Source of the DNA: Corynebacterium sp.
GTDB lineage: Bacteria > Actinomycetota > Actinomycetes > Mycobacteriales > Mycobacteriaceae
Direction: 5' to 3'
DNA length: 6,431 nucleotides
NCBI GenBank assembly: GCA_030450335.1
Contig: JAKDIS010000129.1
Span: 1-6,431 of the forward strand
Below the pieces are notes generated by a model. That model did not search any database. It was not told where the DNA came from and was given only the letters and a program-made list of their open reading frames with translations. How positions within the stretch are numbered: position 1 is the first letter of the stretch; each line of letters begins with the position of its first letter. Below, one piece after another: positions 1-5,420 of this stretch. Made by a program: the position numbers and the translations under genes.

Positions 1-1211
1 CGCGACACCAGGTCGGAGCGCAGCGTCCACGAGCCGTTGATGTAGCCCACCGTGAAGCTGAAGTTCGGCAGGCCGGCGAGCATCATGCCCCGGTAGAAGA
101 CCTGCTCGTTGACTTGCAGGGGGCGCCCGTCCACGCTGAGTGTGCCACCACCGAACGCCTGGAGGTCCAGGCCGGTGGCGGTCACGATGACGTCGGCGCC
201 GAGCTCCTCGCCGGAACCCACCCGGACACCGTCGGCGGTGAACCGTTCGACGGTGTCGGTGACGATGCGCGCATTGCCGCCCAGCGCGGTGAACAGGTCA
301 CCGTCCGGTGCCTTGCAGACCCGCTTCTCCCACGGCATGTGGTGCGGGGTGAAGTGCCGGTCGATCTGCTCCTCGTCCAGGTAGTTACGCTGCATCCGGC
401 GTAGCGCGCGGGTGAACAGGCCCGGGGCACGCTGGCCGACGAGGTGCTGCACGATGTCGCGCGTGGCGTGGTGCAGCCGCGACACCGGGTAGGCCGCCCG
501 GGTGGGCAGGACCCGGCGCCAGAAGGCGCTGATCCGGTCCACCGCCGCCATCGGGGCGACGTAGGTGGGGCTGCGCTGCAGCATCGTCACGTGTGCACCG
601 GCGCGTTCCAGGGCGGGCACCAGGGTGACGGCGGTGGCGCCGGAACCGATGACCACGACGCGGCGTCCTGCGCAGTCGAGGTCCTCCGGCCACTGCTGCG
701 GGTGGATGAGGGTGCCGGTGAAGTCCTCCTCGCCGGGGAAGGCAGGACGGTGGCCCCGGCCGTGCACGAAGTAGCCGGAGGCGAAGTGCACGCGCCGGGC
801 GTGGACGGTGCGTTCACCGTCCTGCGTCACGGTGGTGACCCGGTACATCCCGCGGTCGCTGAGCCAGTCGGCGTCGCGCACCCAGGAGCAGGTGCGTAGG
901 TGCTCCAGGGCACCGCAGTCGCGGGCGACGTTGCGGATGTATTCCTTGATGTCCACGCCCTGCCCCAACGTGCCCTCGTGCGGCCATGGGGCGAAGGGGA
1001 ACCCGTAGGTCGCCATGTCCGAGTCCGACCGGATGCCCGGGTAGGTGAAGGTGTGCCATGTTCCGCCGAGATCGCTGTTGGCGTCGTGCATCTCCCACGA
1101 CCAGGTCGGGAAGGCGCGGGAGACGTGGTGGGCGAGGTCGACGCCGGACAGGCCCGCACCGACGATCAGCAGGTCGAGGGGGTTTTCCGGGGTGCCGGGG
1201 TGGGGTGACAT
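1..1211 (-). CDS. EthA-like FAD-dependent Baeyer-Villiger monooxygenase, 3' end outside window
   Basis: This gene encodes a class B flavoprotein monooxygenase that uses FAD and NADPH to insert oxygen into a ketone or to oxidise a heteroatom such as sulfur. About 403 residues are visible; M. tuberculosis EthA has 489, so roughly the last 85 lie beyond base 1. Visible motifs are the FAD-binding GAGLSG (residues 18-23), GGTW (49-52), YPGIRSDSD (57-65), the Baeyer-Villiger fingerprint FxGxxxHxxxWP (164-175), and a second Rossmann motif GSGATA (189-194) for NADPH. The stretches around IHPQQWPEDLD and TLVPALERAGAHVTMLQRSPTY closely follow remembered EthA sequence. The ATG at 1211 has no Shine-Dalgarno sequence, but a TAnnnT box sits where a leaderless transcript would need it. 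The gene is divergent from a broken metallo-beta-lactamase-fold gene. The family is secure. The substrate is unknown, and orthology to EthA (the ethionamide activator) is not proven. Confidence 0.93.
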   Translation of the reverse strand, partial: MSPHPGTPENPLDLLIVGAGLSGVDLAHHVSRAFPTWSWEMHDANSDLGGTWHTFTYPGIRSDSDMATYGFPFAPWPHEGTLGQGVDIKEYIRNVARDCGALEHLRTCSWVRDADWLSDRGMYRVTTVTQDGERTVHARRVHFASGYFVHGRGHRPAFPGEEDFTGTLIHPQQWPEDLDCAGRRVVVIGSGATAVTLVPALERAGAHVTMLQRSPTYVAPMAAVDRISAFWRRVLPTRAAYPVSRLHHATRDIVQHLVGQRAPGLFTRALRRMQRNYLDEEQIDRHFTPHHMPWEKRVCKAPDGDLFTALGGNARIVTDTVERFTADGVRVGSGEELGADVIVTATGLDLQAFGGGTLSVDGRPLQVNEQVFYRGMMLAGLPNFSFTVGYINGSWTLRSDLVS

Positions 1212-1217
1212 GCCCAC

Positions 1218-1223
1218 AGCGTA
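1218..1223 (-). promoter_or_regulatory. Candidate -10 box for leaderless transcription of the monooxygenase
   Basis: On the minus strand TACGCT (TAnnnT) is followed by six bases, GTGGGC, and then the ATG at 1211. This is the spacing expected if transcription begins at the A of the start codon, as is common in actinobacteria. There is no purine-rich ribosome binding site upstream of the ATG, which agrees with a leaderless start. No convincing -35 element was found. Confidence 0.45.
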
Positions 1224-1283
1224 CAAGCGCCGGGGCCCTCCGGGGGACCGGATGGCACCCCATTGCACGAGAAAGGTTCCAGA

Positions 1284-1570
1284 ATGACTGAAATCGCGAA
1301 AGACGTCTTCTGTTTCAGTGGTACGGAGGTCAACGTCGGCATTCTTCGTGAGGGCGACGAGCTCACGATGATCGACGGTGGGTGGCCCGGCGACGGCCCG
1401 ATGGACATCCCTGGACATCCCTGGACGCCCCGGACACCCTGGACGCCCTGGAGAGCATCGAGGCGGAGGCCATCCTGCCGGGGCACGGCAACCCGTTGAA
1501 CATGAACCTGGGCGAGGCCGTACGCGCCGCACGCCTGCTCGCCGAGGAGGCCGTTTTCGCAGACCACTAG
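1284..1570 (+). pseudogene. Metallo-beta-lactamase-fold hydrolase remnant, internally deleted and frameshifted
   Basis: The first frame, from the ATG at 1284, begins MTEIAKDVFCFSGTEVNVG and continues to IDGGWPGDGPM. This is the typical first beta hairpin of a metallo-beta-lactamase-fold hydrolase. A second frame, ending at the TAG at 1568-1570, reads TLDALESIEAEAILPGHGNP and a final helix. This is the usual C-terminal end, with the last metal-ligand motif (GHG). The zinc-binding HxHxDH motif and everything between, probably more than 100 residues, are absent. The two halves are in different frames and meet inside a TGGACATCCC tandem repeat. A good ribosome binding site (GAGAAAGG, 1269-1276) stands 7 nt before the ATG; an in-frame TTG at 1263 is less likely as the start. 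Even if the frame were restored, the product would be only about 90-100 residues without a catalytic centre. It was possibly once a lactonase or esterase partner of the divergent Baeyer-Villiger enzyme (inference). Confidence 0.8.
1402..1454 (+). repeat. 10-bp tandem repeat at the pseudogene junction
   Basis: TGGACATCCC occurs twice head to tail (1402-1411, 1412-1421) and is followed by a variant, TGGACGCCCC (1422-1431). Looser GGACACCC and TGGACGCCC copies and a final TGGAGA follow. The array lies exactly where the N-terminal frame of the metallo-beta-lactamase remnant breaks. The later degenerate copies encode the natural-looking LDAPDTLDALES stretch. Removing 20 bp or adding 10 bp would put the two halves of the gene in one frame. 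Confidence 0.85.
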
Positions 1571-1577
1571 GTGCAGG

Positions 1578-1593
1578 TCCCGCAGCGCCGGGA
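1578..1593. terminator. Weak hairpin between convergent genes
   Basis: TCCCG (1578-1582) and CGGGA (1589-1593) can pair with a 6-base loop in the 30-bp gap between the stop of the metallo-beta-lactamase remnant and the stop of the convergent secreted-protein gene. The stem is only 5 bp and has no T tract on either side. Its position suits a two-way terminator, but the structure alone is weak evidence. Confidence 0.25.
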
Positions 1594-1600
1594 GGACACG

Positions 1601-2095
1601 TCAGTCGAACCTGATGACGTTGTCCTCCCGGTTGATCTGTCCCTGGGCACCCCAGTTGATCCACCCGCCGTCACCGTCGTTCGTGAGGGAACCGGCGTTG
1701 GAGTAGAAGTACAGGACGTAGTTCCCGCCCTTGATGTCGATCGGTTCGGCCCAGATCTGGCCCTCGGAGTTGATGTCCTGGTTCTTGTTGGCGATCGCCA
1801 CGGCCGTCACGGGACCCTGGCCGTCGATGCTCTTGCCCTCGGTCTGCGTGTAGGCGATGTCCAGGCCGGCGCGGACCGCGCCGCCCCTGTCGTCCTGGTC
1901 GTTGACGGCGTCCCTGATGGAGTCCACCACCGTGACCGGGTCGATGCTGACACCGACGTCGACCTTCTGCCCGACGCCGGGTGCCGGCGCCTCCTGTGCC
2001 ACCGCGGGGGACGCTGCCCCTGCTGCGACGGTTCCCGCGATGCCCACGGACAGGGCTGCGGTGACGAACTTCCTGCTGACACGTGTGTGTCCCAT
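1601..2095 (-). CDS. Small secreted protein of unrecognised family
   Basis: The product has 164 residues. It opens with a classic Sec signal peptide: a basic start (MGHTRVSRK), a hydrophobic stretch at residues 10-28, and a signal peptidase I site after AVA at residue 33 (AVA|QEAP). The mature protein of about 131 residues is acidic, has no cysteine, and has no lipobox or LPXTG anchor, so it should be released or loosely wall-associated. It begins with an Ala/Pro linker. An amphipathic segment around VDSIRDAVNDQDDRGG follows, then a part with alternating polar and hydrophobic residues that looks all-beta, including NYVLYFYSNAG and GGWINWGAQG near the C-terminus. I do not recognise the family and give no function. 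The start is well fixed by AAGGAG six bases before the ATG. The gene is downstream of, and co-directional with, the luciferase-like monooxygenase gene, but a large hairpin separates them and it may be its own transcript. Confidence 0.88.
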   Translation of the reverse strand: MGHTRVSRKFVTAALSVGIAGTVAAGAASPAVAQEAPAPGVGQKVDVGVSIDPVTVVDSIRDAVNDQDDRGGAVRAGLDIAYTQTEGKSIDGQGPVTAVAIANKNQDINSEGQIWAEPIDIKGGNYVLYFYSNAGSLTNDGDGGWINWGAQGQINREDNVIRFD

Positions 2096-2101
2096 GATGC
2101 G

Positions 2102-2107
2102 CTCCTT
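2102..2107 (-). promoter_or_regulatory. Strong Shine-Dalgarno site of the secreted-protein gene
   Basis: AAGGAG on the minus strand lies six bases upstream of the ATG at 2095. It is the best ribosome binding site in the window. It fixes the start that gives a complete signal peptide and suggests efficient translation. Confidence 0.85.
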
Positions 2108-2133
2108 GGAGAGTTGAGGAGTGGGTGTTGTCT

Positions 2134-2166
2134 GGTGGTGCTCCCCGGAGCCCCGGGGGCACCACC
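2134..2166 (-). terminator. 14-bp-stem GC-rich hairpin between monooxygenase and secreted-protein genes
   Basis: GGTGGTGC (2134-2141) pairs perfectly with GCACCACC (2159-2166), and CCCCGG (2143-2148) with CCGGGG (2153-2158). One bulged base lies at 2142 and the loop has four bases (2149-2152). The hairpin begins 25 bases after the TAA of the minus-strand luciferase-like gene, so it probably ends that transcript. There is no T tract after it in either direction, so it is not a textbook intrinsic terminator. It also lies between a candidate -10 box (2176-2181) and the start of the secreted-protein gene, so it could instead be a stabilising structure in that gene's 5' leader. The structure is certain; the role is not. 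Confidence 0.6.
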
Positions 2167-2175
2167 ACCGATGGA

Positions 2176-2181
2176 AACATA
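2176..2181 (-). promoter_or_regulatory. Candidate -10 box for the secreted-protein gene
   Basis: TATGTT on the minus strand is the best TAnnnT match upstream of the secreted-protein gene, in the AT-richest part of the 96-bp gap. Transcription would begin near 2169 and give a leader of about 70 nt that opens with the 14-bp-stem hairpin. No good -35 element is visible at the matching distance. No -10-like sequence was seen between the hairpin and the ribosome binding site. Confidence 0.3.
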
Positions 2182-2191
2182 CTTCTGTGGG

Positions 2192-3586
2192 TTATGCCCG
2201 GGTTCGGCTCGGGGTGAACGCGTTGCGGTAGCCGGACGCCGGGTGGCTGTCCGGCAGGCGGTCACCGCCGCCCAGCCGTGAGCGCAGGGTGCCCGGCGTG
2301 TGCTCCGACCGGGCGAGACCACGCTCCCGCAGGACGGGGAGGACCTGCTCGGCGAACTCCTCGTAGCTGCCGGGGATGGTGGCGTTGATGACGTTCACGC
2401 CGCCGACACCGGCGTCGCGCCAGCGTGAGAGTTCCTCGGCGATCTGTTCCGGGGCGCCGACCACCCGCCCGGAGCGGGCACGGTTCTCCGCCAGGTCGCG
2501 CACCGTCGGCTCGCGTCCCTGGACGGCCTGCCGCAACCAGAGCAGCGTCGACTGGGTGCCCTGGGTGGTCAGGTCGCCGATCGGGGTGTCCAGGTCGGCG
2601 GCACCCAGGTCGATGCCGGTGCCGCCCGCGGCGTGGGCGAGCAGCGTGGTCAGGTCGAGGCTCTCGTCGAGCTCGCGTTCCCTGCGTCTGGCCTCCTCCT
2701 CGGTGCCGCCGACCACGAAGGAGAGTCCCTGAAAGAACGTCAGGTCCTCTGGCGCGCGGCCGGCCTCGGACACCAGCCGGCGGGTGTCCGCGATCAGCGT
2801 CGTGGCGTCCTGCGGCGACGGCGCGGTGATGAACTGTGCCTCCGCGTGGCGTGCGGCGAAGCGGCGCCCGGTGGGGGAGGAGCCTGCCTGGAACAGCACG
2901 GGTGTGCGCTGCGGCGACGGGGCTACCAGGTGCGGACCTTCTACGGAGTAGTGCGGTGAGTGGTGGTTGATCTTGTGGACCTTCGTGTGGTCGGCGTGGA
3001 TCCCCGCCTCCTTGTCCTGGACCAGGGCGCCGTCGTCCCAGGACCCCTCCCAGAGTTTGTAGAGCACGTCCAGGTACTCGTCGGCGAGGGCGTAGCGGTC
3101 GTCGTGGTCGGCGAGTCCGTCGTGGCCGAAGTTGCGCCACGCGTTCTCCGAGGCGCTGGTGACGACGTTCCAGGCGATCCGCCCGCCGGTGAGGTGGTCG
3201 AGAGTGGAGATCTTGCGGGCGAACTCGAACGGCGGGGACTGGATCGGAGAGCTGGTCACGGCGATGCCGAGATGCTCCGTGGCGGCGGCGAGTGCGGACA
3301 CCAGGACCGTGGGGTCGTTGCTGGGGATCTGCAGGCCGGAGTCCACGAACTTGCGCCAGTCGCCCTGGTAGTCGCCGTAGAGCCCGACGACGTCGGCGAA
3401 GAAGATGGCGTCGAACCTGGCCCGCTCCAGTGTGCGGGCCAGCTCGACCCAGTGGTCGAGGTCGTTGAAGTCGTGCTGGCGTGCCTCGGGACGCCGCCAC
3501 GCGCCGTGGAGGATGTGCGAGGTGGTGTTCATGACGAAGGCCGCGAACTTGAGTGGTGGCTGGGCGGGTGAGTTGGGTGAGGTCAT
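2192..3586 (-). CDS. LLM-class flavin-dependent monooxygenase, NtaA/SnaA/DszA type
   Basis: This is a cytoplasmic TIM-barrel monooxygenase of the bacterial luciferase superfamily. It would use FMNH2 supplied by a separate flavin reductase, none of which is visible here. The 464 residues compare with about 453 for DszA and NtaA. Family landmarks are FAAFVMNTTSHILHGAWRRP (14-33), the WVELARTLERARFDAIFFAD helix and strand (46-65), TEHLGIAVTSS (103-113), TLDHLTGGRIAWNVVTS (128-144), and near the C-terminus an INATIPGSYEEFAEQVLPVL segment and a TLRSRLG end as in DszA. About 24 further residues form a tail of unknown role. Members oxidise nitrilotriacetate, EDTA, dibenzothiophene sulfone or pristinamycin precursors. 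The ATG at 3586 gives the usual N-terminus but has no clear ribosome binding site; an ATG at 3637 in the same frame would add 17 residues. It diverges from a Dpp-type importer operon, which suggests the importer delivers its substrate. Confidence 0.93.
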   Translation of the reverse strand: MTSPNSPAQPPLKFAAFVMNTTSHILHGAWRRPEARQHDFNDLDHWVELARTLERARFDAIFFADVVGLYGDYQGDWRKFVDSGLQIPSNDPTVLVSALAAATEHLGIAVTSSPIQSPPFEFARKISTLDHLTGGRIAWNVVTSASENAWRNFGHDGLADHDDRYALADEYLDVLYKLWEGSWDDGALVQDKEAGIHADHTKVHKINHHSPHYSVEGPHLVAPSPQRTPVLFQAGSSPTGRRFAARHAEAQFITAPSPQDATTLIADTRRLVSEAGRAPEDLTFFQGLSFVVGGTEEEARRRERELDESLDLTTLLAHAAGGTGIDLGAADLDTPIGDLTTQGTQSTLLWLRQAVQGREPTVRDLAENRARSGRVVGAPEQIAEELSRWRDAGVGGVNVINATIPGSYEEFAEQVLPVLRERGLARSEHTPGTLRSRLGGGDRLPDSHPASGYRNAFTPSRTRA

Positions 3587-3651
3587 GCGGGGAGAGGCTA
3601 CGGGGGCGCTGGTCCGGGCCGGAAGAATTGGAATCATCCCGTGGTGAATCG

Positions 3652-3681
3652 TTGGGGAGGCCCACCGGGCGACCCTAGGGT
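3652..3681 (+). promoter_or_regulatory. Candidate promoter of the ABC importer operon
   Basis: TTGGGG (3652-3657) and TAGGGT (3676-3681) lie 18 bp apart, close to the actinobacterial sigma-70-type pattern. Transcription would begin near 3688 and leave a leader of about 38 nt before the GTG at 3726. The -10 box lies inside the 14-bp palindrome, so a bound repressor would cover it. Confidence 0.4.
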
Positions 3682-3683
3682 CG
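3670..3683. promoter_or_regulatory. Perfect 14-bp palindrome, candidate operator in the divergent promoter region
   Basis: CGACCCTAGGGTCG is a perfect 14-bp inverted repeat without spacer, between the divergent luciferase-like monooxygenase and the substrate-binding-protein gene. Its two halves create TAGGGT (TAnnnT) at 3676-3681 on the plus strand and at 3677-3672 on the minus strand, so possible -10 boxes for both directions lie within it. A dimeric regulator bound here could control both transcripts at once. It does not match the corynebacterial McbR consensus that I recall (TAGAC-N6-GTCTA). No regulator gene is visible in the window. Confidence 0.5.
3672..3677 (-). promoter_or_regulatory. 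Candidate -10 box for the luciferase-like monooxygenase gene
   Basis: TAGGGT on the minus strand is the palindrome half facing the monooxygenase gene. Transcription would begin near 3665, giving a leader of about 28 nt to the ATG at 3637 or about 79 nt to the ATG at 3586. The upstream -35 position shows only GCTGGA, which is poor. A second possible box, TAGCCT at 3600-3595, lies 8 nt before the ATG at 3586 and could serve a leaderless transcript. Confidence 0.3.
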
Positions 3684-3725
3684 GCTCGACGCGTCCAGCC
3701 TGACCGACGAACCGAGAGAAGACCC

Positions 3726-5420
3726 GTGCACCGACAACGCCGAGCCCGACCCCGCCGCCCCAGACACCATCGCACACTCGTGGCCGTGGTGACCACCGCG
3801 GCAACCTGTCTCAGCCTGGCGTCCTGCGCCCCGCCGGAACGAGGTGACGGACGGGACACCGGCGTGGAGCCGGCGTCCGGCGAGTTCGTCGACGGTGGCA
3901 CCGTGGAGTACGGACATGAGCAGGAACCACCCTGCGCCCACGGCGGGTGGGTGCAGAACGGCTTCCTGGCCCGCCAGTACCTCGACAGCCTGGTGTCCCT
4001 GGACGACGAGGACCGGCCCGTCCCGTGGCTCGCCGAGTCCTGGGACGTCTCCGACGACCGGCTCTCCTACACCTTCCACCTGAAGCCCGACGTGCACTTC
4101 ACCGACGGCACGGTGCTGGACGCGGAGGCGGTGAAGACGAACTTCGACCTCTACCTCGGGCGCCCCGACCCGGCGACGGCGAACTCCACGGTGCTGGCCT
4201 ACATCGGCGAGTACGTGGAGACCACCGAGGCCCTGGAGGACCTGACCTTCAGGCTCACCCTCGACCGTCCCTACGAGCCGCTGCTCCCGGTGCTGTCCCA
4301 GGGCTACTTCGGCATCCAGTCGCCCACCGCCCTGGCCCGGGGCGCCGAGGCGAACTGTGAGAACCCCGTGGGTTCCGGGCCCTTCATCCTGCAACGGTGG
4401 GACCGGAACCGGTCCATCACTTTCGTGCGCAACCCCGACTACAACTCCGCCCCCGCCAACGCGCGGCACCAGGGGCCCGCCTACGTCGACGAGGTCCGGT
4501 GGAAGTTCCTCAAGGACCCGGTGTTGCGCTACGGGTCGTTGACCAGCGGATCGTCCGACGTGATCTACAACGTGCCGCCGGTCGACTGGGCGGACGCCAC
4601 GCGCCGGTTCCAGACCAGCCGGTACATCACCGGTGGGCGGCCGAACGCGATCATCCCCAACGCCTCCACCGCACCCTTCGACGACCCGCGCGTGCGACAG
4701 GCGCTCGCGTACTCGGCGGACCGGCGCAAGGCCGTGGAGACGGCGTTCCTGGGGGTGGTTCCCTACAACCCGAACGGTGCACTCAGCCAGTCGACCCCCG
4801 ACCACGACCCCACCGCCGGCGACCAGGGGCACGACCCCGCCAGGGCCGCCGGCCTGCTCGACGAGGCGGGGTGGACGGGCCGCGACGACGACGGCGTGCG
4901 CACGAAGGACGGCCGACGGCTGTCCGCCCGCGTGGTCTACGCCGCGGACTCGGTGGTCGGCCCGGAGGGTGCCGCGGTGCTGCAGGACGTGGCGGCACAG
5001 GCCCGTGACGCAGGATTCGACCTGCAGCTCATCCCGGTGAACCGGGCGGACTGGCAGGGCGGACGCTACTCCACGGCTGACAGCTACGAGGCGTACGTGG
5101 GTTACTGGACCAGCCCCACCCCGGGACTGCTGCACATCAACTGGCGTCAACGCCTCGAGGACAGCCCCAACCCGCAGAACACCGCCTTCCTCAACGACCC
5201 GCAGCTGCAGGAGGTCATCGAGCAGGCCAACTCGGAACCGGACCCCGCCACCCGGTCCCGGTTGTACTCGCAGGCCCAGCAGGTCATCGGGGACGAGGCC
5301 TCGGCGATCGGGCTCTACACGCAGACCACCTCCCTGGCGGCCTCCCCGGAGCTGCACGACGTGTGGACGGAGAAGTCCCAGGGCGAGCCGGTCTTCCATG
5401 ACGCGAGGTTCGTGAAATGA
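3726..5420 (+). CDS. ABC importer substrate-binding lipoprotein, family 5 (DppA/OppA/NikA type)
   Basis: This is the extracytoplasmic, membrane-anchored binding protein of a peptide/nickel-type importer. The 564-residue product begins with a strongly basic stretch (MHRQRRARPRRPRHHR), a hydrophobic core at 18-30 and a lipobox LASC, so Cys34 should be lipidated and anchor the protein. The family 5 core is clear: WLAESWDVSDDRLSYTFHL (101-119), F-TDG (125-128) and the helix AEAVKTNFD, NPVGSGPF (213-220), DDPRVRQALAYSADR in the middle, and the C-terminal lobe. The mature part has only two further cysteines, Cys70 and Cys211, possibly a disulfide. The GTG start at 3726 follows GAGAGAAG by four bases and gives the complete signal peptide. 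The stop overlaps the permease ATG (ATGA), so the genes are translationally coupled. The ligand is not shown by the sequence; many members bind non-peptide solutes such as nickel chelates, opines or glutathione. Confidence 0.93.
   Translation: MHRQRRARPRRPRHHRTLVAVVTTAATCLSLASCAPPERGDGRDTGVEPASGEFVDGGTVEYGHEQEPPCAHGGWVQNGFLARQYLDSLVSLDDEDRPVPWLAESWDVSDDRLSYTFHLKPDVHFTDGTVLDAEAVKTNFDLYLGRPDPATANSTVLAYIGEYVETTEALEDLTFRLTLDRPYEPLLPVLSQGYFGIQSPTALARGAEANCENPVGSGPFILQRWDRNRSITFVRNPDYNSAPANARHQGPAYVDEVRWKFLKDPVLRYGSLTSGSSDVIYNVPPVDWADATRRFQTSRYITGGRPNAIIPNASTAPFDDPRVRQALAYSADRRKAVETAFLGVVPYNPNGALSQSTPDHDPTAGDQGHDPARAAGLLDEAGWTGRDDDGVRTKDGRRLSARVVYAADSVVGPEGAAVLQDVAAQARDAGFDLQLIPVNRADWQGGRYSTADSYEAYVGYWTSPTPGLLHINWRQRLEDSPNPQNTAFLNDPQLQEVIEQANSEPDPATRSRLYSQAQQVIGDEASAIGLYTQTTSLAASPELHDVWTEKSQGEPVFHDARFVK

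Noticed and set aside
1..1211. Monooxygenase as a truncated pseudogene
   Set aside because: The frame is open to the window edge with all N-terminal and middle motifs intact, so the missing C-terminus is an effect of the window, not of mutation.
1228..1250. G/C-rich, partly symmetrical CCGG...CCGG sequence between the divergent monooxygenase and hydrolase remnant as an operator
   Set aside because: The arms match over only four bases and the inner pairing is poor. Such patches are frequent by chance at this base composition.
1571..2281. Plus-strand open frame of 236 codons opposite the secreted-protein gene
   Set aside because: It has no ribosome binding site or domain. The minus strand has a signal peptide and AAGGAG, and the plus frame also runs through the hairpin.
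2262..3665. Second long minus-strand frame within the luciferase-like monooxygenase gene
   Set aside because: It is an Arg/Pro-rich out-of-frame translation of the same DNA; the NtaA/DszA frame carries every family motif.
3680..3690. GTCG-N3-CGAC inverted repeat beside the 14-bp palindrome as a second operator
   Set aside because: Four-base arms are too short to be distinguished from chance in GC-rich DNA, and they share bases with the stronger palindrome.
3587..3901. N-terminal extension of the luciferase-like monooxygenase up to 3901
   Set aside because: It would run through the promoter and palindrome region and into the divergent gene. The added residues are unlike any family N-terminus. 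At most the ATG at 3637 is a credible alternative.
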